This document shows, one piece after another, positions 37,202 to 49,000 of a stretch of 64,000 nucleotides of DNA. How positions within the stretch are numbered: position 1 is the first letter of the stretch; every line of letters begins with the position of its first letter. Under the pieces are notes generated by a model, which was not told the DNA's origin, did no database searches, and saw nothing but the letters and a program-made list of their open reading frames with translations. The DNA is from Aedes albopictus (lineage: Eukaryota > Arthropoda > Insecta > Diptera > Culicidae), in contig NC_085137.1 in assembly GCF_035046485.1 (NCBI RefSeq), positions 480,618,252-480,682,251 on the forward strand, given 5' to 3'. The position numbers were made by a program, and so were the translations under genes.

Positions 37202-37329
37202 GCGTAATTAAACGATTTACTCTAAGAATAAAATGACCTCAACCAGTGGTTTACCATCTGTGAGTTGCGGTTCTTTGGTGGCCTAAGTAGTTAACATTTT
37301 AAATGAATTTATAAAAATATATTTCTTCA

Positions 37330-38276
37330 AAATCTCCTGGTACAAGTATTCTTCCAGATATTTTTTTAAAACTTATCCAAAAATTCTAGCTGGTAATTCA
37401 CTTGATAATTCTTTAGGAATTCTTGCAGAGAATTGTTACAGGAATGCTGCTGATATTCATTCATGAATTTCTGGTGGAATTTGCCAGGAGGACTTGCTGG
37501 GATTCCACGGGAATCCCTGGAGAAATCACAGAACGGATTTGTATAGGAATACTTGAGAAAACCTCTGGAGTAATCTCATAAAGAATTTCCCATCAGGCAT
37601 TCATGGAAGAGAGCGAAAAAAATCCAAAGATTTCTGCATGGATTCCTCTAAGAGTCCTCCTTGATATTTCTCCGCGGATTTCTCCAAGAGTGCCTTCAGG
37701 TATTCCTCTAGGGAAGTTCCTTCTGTAATTTTTTCAGACATTTTTAAAAAATTCCAGCACCCTGAGAATTTTTCACCCTGATAATTTTTAGAGTATCTTT
37801 CTGAATTTCTTTAAAGATCGTCAATGAATTTCTCTTCGTATTCTTACTGGGAATCCTCTTTAGATTTCTATGAGAATGTCATTTGAAATTTCTTTTAGAT
37901 TGCCGCTGGATTTCTCTTGGAAATCATGGTAGGAATCAAACAAGTTGTATTTCTGGGATTCTTCAAAAAATTCATGTTGCAAATCCTCCAGGAAATCGTG
38001 GAGGACTCCTATAAAAATAACTGCAGAAATACCATCTGGAAATGCTTGAGTAATCTCAGTAAAAATCCTTGGAGAAATCATGAGATTAGTTTATGAAAGA
38101 ATCCCAGCATGAATTTCTAGAGGTATTCCGAGAGGAATTGATTGATTGATTTATCTTTATTATAGAGACTTTCAGCCCTTGGCTGGTTCGTCTCTAGGAA
38201 TTCCTAGAGAAATCCTTGAAGAAACCCCTAAAAGAATCAGCGGAGCAATTTACAGAAGAATCCTTGGTGAAATCTG
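37330..38276. repeat. Degenerate GGAATTCC-type short repeats upstream of the second CRAL-TRIO gene
   Basis: Imperfect 12-15 bp units in both orientations (CAGGAATGCTGCTGATATTC; TTCCTCTAGGG). No TIR was found. A 56-bp retrotransposon tail is inserted at 38140. No gene. Confidence 0.6.
38140..38195 (-). mobile_element. 56-bp LINE 3' tail with short TSD
   Basis: On the minus strand it reads GACGAACCAGCCAAGGGCTG, then TATAATAAAGATAAATCAA, a LINE-type 3' end and tail. AGGAATT is on both sides (38133-38139 and 38196-38202). That word is common in the surrounding repeat, so the TSD is only suggestive. Confidence 0.6.
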
Positions 38277-39288
38277 AAGCCCGTGTCCGCAATAATCGGA
38301 ACACAGAAGTTCGGCTGTAGCTCTGTAATGGATCGGTAAAATTGGCCAAATAATTGACTGAGAACTCTTTAGTGTATGTTTATTATTTGTGCCAAATTTC
38401 ATAAAAATCGATGCATTACTTTTAAATGTGCATGAAAAACAAACAGACGTGGTGTTAAGCACCACTTTGTACAATCATGACCAATGTTTATATTTGCATA
38501 ATAGATTTTTTTTTCTTTATTATAGTGTTTTTTAACTTACGCTAGCTCAACACTTAACATAATAGATGGTTCTTTTACGCTACAGTTCAAAGTTCTGTAA
38601 TGATAATTATGAAATTTCGTTAGCGTTTATGATACTCATAGAGGCACATTCTTGCATAATTTCATCAACTTTGATCAATTGGTTTGAAAGCTACTGGTTA
38701 GGGGTTAGTGCAAAAATTTTACGTGTTTTTCATGTGCGATGTTTGCCTATTCATAACTTTTGAATTTCTGTGCCAATTTTCATGAAATTTCCACAGAAGG
38801 TAGTTGATTATGTGTATATTCTGTCTGCAAAATTTAATGATTATTGGCATAGTATTTTCAATAGTACAATCGAAACAATAAAGGGTGCTGACTTTTAGCT
38901 GTCTGAGGGGCTAAGATCACGTTCATTCCCAATACGTGTTTCGACTATAATTTTTTTGATAATGCATTGACCTTTTTGAAATTTTGCCTATTTGCCTATG
39001 CAAAAAATGTAGATTGAGAGGTTTGTGTTTAAAATTTCAACCATTTCCTTTGGCAAATTCAAAAGTTACAGCGCTGACAAGCAAATCTAGGGGCTGTACA
39101 AAATTCAATGGCGCACATTCCACTCTTTCATTTTTACATAAAAAAGTACTACACCGATTCACATGAAAATTTGTAGGTGAAATGAACACATCTGAAGATG
39201 TTATTGGGCCAAATTTGAGCAATTTTAATGTATCTATAGCAGAGTCACAGCTGTATTTCTGTGTCCCGATTATTGCGGATACAGGCTT
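38277..39288. mobile_element. TIR element, ~1.0 kb, non-coding
   Basis: It starts AAGCCCGTGTCCGCAATAAT and ends inverted (ATTGCGGATACAGGCTT). The match extends about 45 bp (CGGAACACAGAA, GGCTGTAGCTCTG). No transposase. A fragment of the same family is at 2271-2545. TSD unclear. Confidence 0.7.
38507..38557 (-). mobile_element. 51-bp LINE/SINE tail with 10-bp TSD
   Basis: On the minus strand it reads GTGTTGAGCTAGCGTAAGTT, then CACTATAATAAAG plus poly-A. CATAATAGAT is duplicated at 38497-38506 and 38558-38567. The copy at 2.3 kb shows the unoccupied site (GCATGATAGATGG), which proves an insertion. Confidence 0.8.
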
Positions 39289-39615
39289 TATAGAGAAAAT
39301 CCAGCAGAAATTTCTAGCAGAATCCCATTAGGTTTTCCTGGAGATATTTCAAGATATTTTTTCAACACATTTTTTCAGCAAATGACTCTTGAAATTGCTA
39401 CGAAAATTTAGTCAAGGATTTTTCCAGGACTTCCTCCTGGGATTCCTGGTCCTTTTAAAGTTCTCCAGTTTAAAGTTCAAAGTTTCCTGCTATGATTCTT
39501 TTAGAGATTTTTCACGGATTCCTTCTTTCGAAATCTAAAAACTATTGCTGAAATTCCTACTTTAATTTTTCGGAATTCTTCTCGATTTTTTTAAATATGT
39601 TCAGCAGGAACAGCG

Positions 39616-41080
39616 CCCGAGCAGAAGAGAATAACAACAGCATAACAAAGAGCGTTATTTTGGCAAAATAACTACATAATGGAATTAGTTATTTTTATGT
39701 TATTAACATAACATATTGAGTTATAAACTTGTCTGTCATAAGCGGCAAAATAACAAGTCACATAACAAAAATTTGTTCCTGGAAAATCAATTTAATAACA
39801 TGTTTTGTTAGTGTCAATAACAACTTAATAACAGTGAATTTGGGAAATATTTCAATAACAAATTTTGATATTAAAGAGTTATTGATAACATCCCGAAAGC
39901 AAAATTAGTTATGATATCAAACAATCGCACATGCTGTTGAATGCTAAAGTGGAGGCGATATGCGTACACTTTACCCGTGGTTAAATGAAAGCATGTACGC
40001 ATATGGCCTCCACATTAGTATCCTTTTCTACATCATATATGACTTCGTGTTAGCTGAGAATGCTATACATATTTAGACCAGCATGTGAGAATGGCGGAAC
40101 AATCATTGCGAACTTCAGTTTCTCTCTTCCCTCATAGGCGTATTTTCAACTATTCATGTAATGTTTTACCACAAATTGGTAGATTCGACTTCATCCTCTG
40201 GAACGACAGGGAAAACATGTGAAAATATAAAATATTTCTGAAAAATCTAATTCAAAACCATCTACAATTTTGGATTCAGCTGTCTGTATTAGCTTCGTTC
40301 AAATAAGTTTACTTATTGAGTTTGACATTTTAATCATTGAAATTCTCATGTCAAAGGCGGAGTCTGGAACGTCCCTTTCAAACCCCATCTTCAATATCGT
40401 CTGCTATGTTCTCGTTTTTATGTATGTAGGGTGCTGCGCCACTTGGGCAGGGGCTGATATTTTGGGAACTTTTCAGCTACAACACAGTCAATTTCAAACC
40501 TCGCGGCGCCCAGCAGGGACTTGGTTTTGTACACCTTACAGCACCTCCATGTCACGGAATTTACCACACCTCTTATCAAATGTGATACCGTAAGCATAAC
40601 TCGCGAAATACTGTAAATAACGTTGTTGAATCTATCATGCCGAGGACCTGGGATCGAATCCCACTCCCGACAAACTCGCAAAATGTGAGTTCTTCCTTCG
40701 GAAGGGAAGTAAAGTGTGGGTCCCGAGATGAACTAGCCTAGGGCTAAAAATCTCGTTAATACAGATAAAAAAAACGTTGTTGAATGACGTAGGATTTATT
40801 TCAAAACTTGTTTTAGTTTCGATAGCAATAGCATAAGGTATTTGTACACTCTCAATAATACAATAATAATCAAACTTGTTCCGCAACAAAATGTAATATT
40901 GAAATGTTATTTAATGGCTGTATAGTGTATACCAATAGCTTGGTCATAACAAAATAAGATGGTCCAACAAAACATGTTATGGAAACGTAATGCCTTGATA
41001 ATACAATAATAACAAAACGAGATATAAAAACAGGTTTTGTAATTTTGTAGTTATTAATTTGATATTCCCCTCTGCTCGGG
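39616..41080. mobile_element. CCC-ended TIR element A, ATAAC-rich, 2-bp TSD
   Basis: It begins CCCGAGCAGAAGAGAATAAC and ends TATTCCCCTCTGCTCGGG. CG precedes and follows it (39614-39615, 41081-41082). The 1.47-kb interior repeats ATAACA/TTGTTATT words and has no transposase frame. A SINE is nested at 40632-40773. It shares termini with the 474-bp element at 59903-60376. Confidence 0.8.
40632..40773 (+). mobile_element. 5'-truncated tRNA-derived SINE of a third family
   Basis: It keeps a B-box-like GGGATCGAATCCCACT and the body CCCGAGATGAACTAGCCTAG, ending in ATACAGATAAAAAAA. A 12-bp duplication, ACGTTGTTGAAT, flanks it (40620-40631 and 40774-40785). Confidence 0.8.
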
Positions 41081-42994
41081 CGTCCTGGAGGTATTTTATG
41101 CAAAACTCAGAAAAAAAAAATCATAGAGGATTTCTGCCAGAAATGTTTGAAATCCCAGTAGCAGTCCTGCACCAATTCCAGCAGTAGTTTCTAAAATAAT
41201 CTCAAGTGGATTTACTATTTTTTTTCAGCAAGAATACTATTTTTTCTCTTCCCTGTTGGAGGAATTAAGTCACTGCGTCTAATAAGCTGAACTTTTGTGA
41301 CATAAAAACTATATTTGTAAAAAAAACATGAATAAATAACAGCAGGAATTGCTGGATGAATCACAGAAAAGTGGTAAAGCCATAAGAATTATTGGATGAA
41401 TCCTAGCAGGGGGTATTGCTTCAGCACTCCCTGCAAAAAATTGTAGAGAACCCCATCTAGAAGGCACCGGTTTAGCGAATACGGGGTCGTGGGTTCGAAT
41501 CCCACCAGAACGTGATTTTTTTTTCACAAATTCATCTCTCAATTTGTCAATTAGCAACAATCTGTGCCTTCTAACTACAAGTTTTTCTGTATGTTTATGA
41601 CATACCAGAAAATCTGGTAAATACCAGTAAAGGGCATCATATATCAGTGAATCCTAAGGGAATCGTTCTCTTATTCTCCCCAGAAGTGCCTCATGGGATT
41701 AATTCTAAGTCTAAACATTCTTGCTGTGATCGCTTCAGAGTTTTCTGTAAGGATACCTTTCCATATTTTTCCTGTGATTCCTCCAAACCCTCTAGAAATT
41801 TCTTTTAGGGTTTCAGTAGATATTCCTACTAAGATTTCTCAAGGAATTTTTGTTGAGGTTTCTCAAACATTTTCAGTTGGTATTTCTTCTGTAACAACTT
41901 TTCGGAATCGTCCAAGAGGATCCCCAGCAGCAATTGCCTGATTGAGTCTATCAGAAATTCCTAAATAAATCCCAACAGCATTCCTGGGGGCCAACGAGAA
42001 TGCCTAAAGGAATCTTAAGACGATTTCCAACAGGAATCACTAAGAACATTCTAAGACATTTTTGTAGCTATCCTCGTAGAAATTCCTGAAGGAATCACAG
42101 CAGATTTTTTCGGAAGAATCTCAGCTGTAATTGGCAGCTGTGTTGGCAGCTTCTTTTTTTACTCGCTCTAAACACGAGAAAGAGAAGGATGGAAGCCGGG
42201 ACTTTCCCCGTCCTTCATACCGATCGTTTTCGTGTTCTGTTTGGAGAATGAATAAGAAAAAAATAAAATGCTGTCATTGCTAGTTGCTGTAATTGCATGA
42301 AGTACTCCAGCAATAATATCTGTAGGAATCCTAGGTTCCCTCCAGGAATTTTCCCAACATTTTTCCTGTGATTACTCCAGGGATTCAAGGACTCCCCAAG
42401 GAATTTTTTTCTTTGTGATTTTAAGTTGAGATGCAGGCTCTGCTCTACTTGGAACGTACTTCTAATAAGAAAAAAAAAACAGAATGAGGTGTATTTCATC
42501 ACAAAGAATAATTTTGTAGAACATATGAAAAATACCAAAAATTTTTTTTACGAAAAAAAAACTATTTCAAGAGGTCATCCACAAAAAATAACACATAACT
42601 CTTAAAAATGAGCAAATAAGGTAATAGTTTGTTTGGAAAACTTTTCAACAACACATTTTTCTGCAACTTTGCAGAAGACACCAATACTCGATCACATTTT
42701 TGAAAAAAACAATTTCTATCGTACTTTTAGGTGAACTAGGTAAAGGTAAATATCCCAAAATAAAGAGTTGAGTATTTTGAACAAATTCTTTCAAGACACC
42801 ATACCGCTGAAGTCAATAATTGAGGCTGCAAAAATGAATTATTGATGTGCACCCCACTATACAGTATGTAGCAGGTTCCTGCGGAGATTGGTTTATGTTT
42901 GAGCTGCATCCTAGATTAAATTATAAACTTTAGTAATATTTTTTGTAAAAGTATATGTAGTATTGCAGTTTAAATATAATAATCATGATTAAAC
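41081..42994. repeat. Degenerate short repeats and spacer upstream of ORC3
   Basis: 41090-41240 and 41640-42400 show GGAATTCCT-type repeats. A tRNA-like segment lies at 41455-41600. 42400-42994 is AT-rich and must hold the ORC3 promoter, but no TATA plus initiator pair stood out. Confidence 0.5.
41455..41600 (+). repeat. tRNA-like SINE segment, best-preserved copy
   Basis: CCGGTTTAGCGAATACGGGG is followed by a good B box, GGGTTCGAATCCCACCAGAA, then TTGTCAATTAGCAACAATCT. The same segment forms the core of both hAT-like elements. No matching acceptor stem was found, so it is not called a functional tRNA. Confidence 0.6.
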
Positions 42995-45077
42995 ATGGAT
43001 TCTACTATATCCGTTTCAAAGGGAGTCTTCGTGTTCAAAAACGGTGCAACGAAAGCCATAACCCATCGCCAACCGCAGAAATGCCGTAGCCTGCTGGACC
43101 GTACGGCCACCGATGCTCTATGGTACCGAAGCTATCGAAAAATGTGGACCAGGATTCGCGATCAGCTGGACAAGCTACAATCGTGCAGCTATGGGAAAAT
43201 TTTGGACGACTTGCTCAAGTTCGTTGAAGGATGCTATCGAAGCTTGGAATACGATGGAGTGTTGCCGACTGCGGCCCTGCTCACCGGGATCAATCAAATC
43301 GACCACATGGCCCAGTTTGAAACGTTGGCCGGAAACATCCGGAACAATACGATGTCTCTGGTGGTGCAGCTCCAGTCTCGGGACTGTCGTGGAGACACTG
43401 GTGTCTGGGTTTGTGGAAGAGGAACAGCAGGACGGGGACAGTCGTAGACTGAGGAAGAATCAGCTGAATTTGGGTGTGCTGCGAGCGTGGTACCTGCAGA
43501 AACATGGACAGTCGGATCAGAAGCCGAATTTGACGGTAATTGTGCCGGATTTCGAGGTGTTCAGTCCGGATGTGCTGCAGGACTTGCTACTGGTGATGAA
43601 TTCCTATGCCGCAGAACTACCGTTTGTCCTAATATTCGGTGTAGCCACCTCGGTGGCCACGATTCACAGTGTACTACCGTACCACGTGACCAGCAAGATC
43701 AAGCTCAGCATATTCCAGTCGGAACCGTCCGTGGCCAATCTGAACAAAGTGTTGGAAAATGTCTTCCTGACGCCATACTGTCCGTTTCATTTGTCCGGTA
43801 ACATGTTCAAACTGTTGACGGACATATTCTTGTTTTACGATTTCTCAGCGAAAGGATTTGTGGAGGGATTCAAGTACGCCCTTATGGAGCACTTCGGTCG
43901 GTGTTCAATCTACGCCCAATGTAGTTCGACTAATGATCGCGAAGAACTGGAGGAAATCGTGGATCAACTCAGTGCAGCCGATATGGAGACCATCAGGCAA
44001 CTGCCTTCATTTCAGCCTCTTATCGAATCGTTGGACAATCCCCAGGAAGTCATAGATTTCCTCACCAATGATGACTACCTCCGGCGGATGTTGCCATCGA
44101 TCGTGCTCGATGTGCACAACTTCTGGTTTAATTTTCATTGCACGCTGGATATGTTGCTGGCATTGGTACAAGATTTACCTAAAGTTCCGCTGGGAAAGCA
44201 GCTGAGAGAGCTCTATTCACACTGTATCTCGACGGATGTCACTCAAACGGATGAATTCCGACAGTGCCTGCAAATGGTTTCGCTCATGTCCGAAGAGGAA
44301 ATTCTTACCAAAACGACAAGAATGATGGAAATAGGTATAAGGTATGTCCGCGGACGCGACGAGGCATCCGATCGTGGTATAACGATATTCGAAGTGGGAA
44401 CGCTAGAAAAGATCGTTCAGGATTTGCAACGGTTATCGAATGAAATTGCCTCTGCTGGCATGGAGCGTGTCGCGATAGTTCCAGCGGAAGCACCCGTCGG
44501 AAACTTCATCGCATCGCCCAAGATGAGTCGCCAAGAGTTGCAGCAGAAGCTTCTGAACGCTGCTCGCCAACCGAAGGTGGAATCTCCATTTGCGCGATCA
44601 GTGGGTAATTTGATGTCCTACCTGACCAACGACGTTTTCCGGAAGCACCTGCGGCCATTCAATCGGAACATCCCGTTGATCGAGCTGTTTGTGTACGGAG
44701 AATCGGCCACGATTCGGCGACACATGGTCGGCGTTCCACGTGCTGCGGTTCACACAGCCCTGAACATTCCACAGTACTATCTGCAGTGCGAATGTTGCGA
44801 ATTAGGTGAGCATTGCAGTTTGGTTCCAACCCTGCCGGACCTTTCGGTGGCCTACAAGCTGCACTTGGAAAGCGGCCGGATGATCAATCTGTTCGACTGG
44901 CTGAAGGCATTCCGTACGGTGGTAGACGAGTGCGGTGAACCCGATGATGATCAGGACCAACAGGTTGATCCAAAGATTCAAGCACGCTTTACAAGGGCAG
45001 TGGCCGAATTGCAGTTTCTTGGCTTCATAAAATCTTCGAAGCGAAAAACGGACCATGTCGCTCGGTTAACTTGGTAA
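42995..45077 (+). CDS. Orc3: Origin recognition complex subunit 3 (ORC3), with one apparent frameshift
   Basis: Two overlapping frames make ~690 residues, the usual ORC3 length (human about 711). Frame 1 from the ATG at 42995 (MDSTISVSKGVFVF) runs to about codon 129 (VVQLQSRD). Frame 2 takes over at 43383 (TVVETLVSGFVEEE) and runs to the TAA at 45075-45077. Family landmarks are PFVLIFGVATS, IFLFYDFSAKGFVEGFKYAL, FWFNFHCTLDMLLALVQDLP, AAVHTALNIPQYYL, and the end FLGFIKSSKRKTDHVARLTW. ORC3 is part of the six-subunit complex that marks replication origins in the nucleus; the N-terminal AAA-like part and C-terminal winged helix bind its partners. The shift at 43382-43388 is in GACTGTCGTGG, where other ORC3 proteins have a few more residues, so a small deletion (real or assembly) is likely. 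No intron is needed in the rest. The Drosophila counterpart is latheo. Confidence 0.88.
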
Positions 45078-45118
45078 CTTGTATGTATGTAAGGTTTTCC
45101 AGTATTTGTGTGGCAATC

Positions 45119-45124
45119 AATAAA
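45119..45124 (+). terminator. ORC3 polyadenylation signal
   Basis: AATAAA 42 bp after the stop, followed by a T-rich stretch. No genomic poly-A run follows, which argues against a processed retrocopy. Confidence 0.7.
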
Positions 45125-45925
45125 GTTTTATAACCTTTTACATTATATCCGGTGGCCACATCCTATAGTTCCTAAACGGTTCAAAACTGTTGATAAACAA
45201 TGTTCGATGGTGGAGGAGTATGTCTCAATTTCAATTACAAACAACATCTGATAAATGAAGACACCGAACTTGTATCTATCTCACTTCTAGGGAATATTGA
45301 TCATGTCTCCCAATTGCACTATTAAGCACATTGTTGTAGTGAAAAACTTGGATGTTGGGAATTCAATCATAATCATCATTAGAGCGGTCGACACCATAAG
45401 TATTTCTTACTTACCACCTGAATTGATGGAATTTGAGGATTTTCTTTTGTAAAAACTTTTCCCTAATTTTCAAAATCCACCTACGCAGGTTGGGAAACAT
45501 AACAATCGCTTCTGCTCAGAAAACTTCACTACTTTTTTTTCAACAGTCTTACGACGTGCGATGCAAAAAACTGTCTTCAAAGCTGTTACGTCAGCTAGAC
45601 CAGAACCATTACAAGTTGCCTCCATTAGGTCCAGCACTTCTCCGTTCTAATTGCAGCCAGACTTGTTAAAGCGATTAAAACGAGGTGTCATAAACTCCAC
45701 AACACATAATTAAAGCATCATATATTACGCACTTTTTTTCGTTCAGCCAATTCAACGTCCGTCCTTCCCCCGCATATCGAAGGCAAAATGTAACTAACCG
45801 TGATCACTGCAGGACGGTGGTGTGTCCATCTTCACGTGCGCACATGGCCACTAGGTGCCATCAACCGAAAAACTATCAAAACTAAAGCACTTCAAACGTA
45901 AAGAAATGCCCCTGCGGCACCTCAA
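45125..45925. other. Spacer between ORC3 and the third CRAL-TRIO gene
   Basis: No ORF of convincing composition and no transposon ends. The last 100 bp should hold upstream regulatory DNA of the CRAL-TRIO gene. Confidence 0.4.
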
Positions 45926-45927
45926 TA

Positions 45928-45964
45928 ATAAATAGTAAATCCAAGCAGTGGGCAGCAGTCAGTC
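45928..45964 (+). promoter_or_regulatory. TATA-like box plus initiator of the third CRAL-TRIO gene
   Basis: ATAAATAG at 45928-45935 lies 33-26 bp before the A (45961) of the initiator TCAGTC. The predicted 5'UTR is 107 nt to the ATG at 46068. The layout matches the promoter of the second paralogue. Confidence 0.5.
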
Positions 45965-46067
45965 GGTTGTCGATCCTCACTTCAAACGGCCAGCCCTGTC
46001 TCTTTGTGATAAGCCTCGGCGGTGTAAACGTGCGTCGTTCCGTAATCGAGTGATCAAAGGTTGGAAA

Positions 46068-49000
46068 ATGTGCGCCGAAGATAGTTATCTGTTTGCGATC
46101 CCAAGTGTGGAAAAGGCTCCGGAAAAGTACGATGATCGTGTGGCCGAGTTGAGCGGATTCTATCAGAATATTGCTTCGGAGCAGCTGCGTGAGGATGATG
46201 CCATGCGCAAACAGGGTCTGGAGCAATTGCGCGACTGGATCGCAAAGCACCCTCACATCAAGAAGTGCCGTACGGACGCTCCCTTCCTGTTGCGATTCCT
46301 TCGTGGCAAGAAGTACTCTATCAATACGGCCACGGAAACCTTGGAGCGGTACCTGGTGGCTCGCATGATGTACCCGCAGTGGTTCACCAAGCTGGACATC
46401 GAAGAACCACAGCTTGCAGCCCTGGTTGACACGGGGTATCTGTTCCCACTTCCGGAACGAGATGCCCAAGGCCGTGCCTTGATCTTCAACGATACCGCCC
46501 AGCTGGATCCAACGAAGTTCACCGCTGCGGACGTGATGCGTATCCACATGTTGGTCAACGAATCCTTCTTCGATACCAACGAAGTGCAGTGCGCCGGGCT
46601 GGTGCTGGTTTACGATCTCTCCGGAATGACCATGTCGCAGCTGAGCTTGATCACGCTGAGCGAAATCCGTGTGCTAGCCTCGTTCCTCAACAAAGCTTTC
46701 CCGTTGAGAATTCAGGAGTTCCACTTCGTCAATACTCCAGCAGCAACGCTTACGATTGCGAATTTTGCTCTTGCTCTGCTTAGTGAAAAGTTGCGGGAAC
46801 GTGTTTTCGTGAGTATTATTTTGTGATATTTTGTCTACAGAAAATCATTTCGGAATATTTAGAAAAAAACACCACGTAGTTCATAGACTGCCCCTATAGT
46901 TATGCACTACCCTGGAATTCAGAACTTCAGGCCTACACCCCATGCAACACACTTGTCACAGAAAAGTCACAGCAGCGGAGGATTTGGCTGCGCAAAAGTG
47001 ACTGTCACTAACAAATCAGCACTTACTTGCTAGAAGTAAGTCACAGCGGCTTCTGGACAACCAAAACCAGCGCTGCCGAAACTCTTCTGTGGCATGTGTG
47101 CTTCTTGGGACTTGTGACAGCAGCCAAAAAAAACCTGTAGAAGTTTTTAAGGTAATGTCACGCGAGATTTCACGAGAATTAACGGCTTTTCAGAGAGTTT
47201 CAGAAAGTTACAAAAAATGTTGCAAGCCGTTTCAGAGGGCTTTATTGGGTTTCAGTGAGAGGTTCCAGGGGTTTTAAGTTCCTCCAGGACAGCTTCAAGG
47301 GGGTTTCAGAGGGGTTTCAATGCGTTTCATAGATTTTCAGGGGATGTCAAGAGGTTTTAGGGAGAATCAGCCCCCTTTATCAGTTCCCCAGGGACACTCA
47401 ATTCAAGAATGTTTTCTCTTGTCAATAAAGTTCAACTAATTGGACGCAGTGGCTTATTCCCCTCTCAGTTGCGTGAGGGATGGGAAGGTGATGAAACCCT
47501 TTCACTGGATTTCAGGAGATTTCAAGAGCTTCCAGGGCGGTTTCTGGGAGTTAAAAAGAACTTTTCGAGGGTTTTTGGAGGTTTTAGGTGTACTATAAGA
47601 TGTTTCATAGTGTTTTAATGGGTTTTTGGGACTTTCATTGGGTTTCAGGAGATTTTAAGATAAATTAACAGGGGCCTAAGTTGGGTTTCCGTGGGGTTTC
47701 AGAGAAGTTTGATGGCGTTTAATGGGTTTCGTCCCAAGTAACACAATTTGTTATAATTCTGTATATAATACCTGTTTCATACAAACATCCATGTTTCGTT
47801 TCAAATATGGGAAACGTATTTTCATTCACTTATATAACCGAAAAAGCGCAAAAAATGGCGGCTTATAAAACATCTTTGATGTTACTGAAGATGTTTTTCA
47901 ATACATTATTATAACATAAAATTATGTATCGAATATGTTCTCAGCAACATCATAACAACTTACTTATTGCCGGCACGAAATTAATATTTTTTAGCCACGC
48001 ACAGCAAATAAATATGGCATCTATTATAAATGAAGTATTTAGTGATGGCTCAAAATAATTATCGGGCCTTACATTTCGTTTGTAATTTACCATCTCGATG
48101 TTTGGGCACTATGACTTAATTTCATGTGCCGTTCAAAATTTATGGTGAAATCAGCACTTTTCCTCATCATAAATTCATTCGCTTTCCATCGGATTGGAAA
48201 TAAGAAGAAAGTTTTTTGACATCTCTGTGGTTTGTAACAAATTTTCAAACACATTTTCAGACATGCAACATGGTGGCTTCTTGTCAAAGTACCGTCAGAA
48301 TGTTTTGGGATGTTATTTTCAATTATGATTTATAAATGATGTTCTTTTAGACTGTAGAATTTGTCTTCGTTATCAATAAGGAAATTATATTATTTCATTA
48401 CATATTTAAAATGTTCCAGATGGATAATTATTGGCAGAATTATCAGTAGATGAACAAACGGCTATATATAAAAATGGTAGTGTGAAACTTTTGAGCAGGC
48501 ACTGTAATTGGTCTGGCCTGATATACGGAAAAACTCAAAGTTCTAGAAATACGTTCAAATTACGACTATTATACATCTCAATAACAATGTTTGTCGAATA
48601 CCACTAGAATCGAATGAAATACATTGAAAAAACATCATAGCATCGTATTTTGAACATCTACTTCTCAATAGCATACGACGTTGTCATTTTTGGTTTTGGA
48701 TGACCTGTTTTGAACATAGGTATAACAATAACAAAGTTTGAGTGAGTTTCCTAGAACGAATACCAATTAATTGTTTTAGTATGTTTCGCGGGATCAAAAA
48801 TAGTGTAAAAACTGTGCTGGTAAGTGAGATTTAGCCGCCACATAAGTACCCCCAGTGATTTTTAGGTGACGGGAGGCCTGCCATGCAAATAAAATTGAAT
48901 GGTGGCGCCCATCTTTCGAGCCATGGTGACTGTGATCTGCTTGGTGGTCTGCGCCAAATTTTCTAGAGGCTATTAACATACCCATTTGTAACTAGCGGGA

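Noticed and set aside
41455..41600. tRNA gene at the GGTTCGAATCC box
   Set aside because: No acceptor stem could be paired and the segment recurs as part of a dispersed repeat.
42995..45077. Processed pseudogene of ORC3
   Set aside because: No genomic poly-A tail or flanking duplication; a normal polyadenylation signal follows. Not fully excluded, so kept as a gene with a frameshift.
45948..46067. 40-residue N-terminal extension of the third CRAL-TRIO protein
   Set aside because: It starts at GTG, overlaps the predicted initiator, and is not shared by the paralogues.
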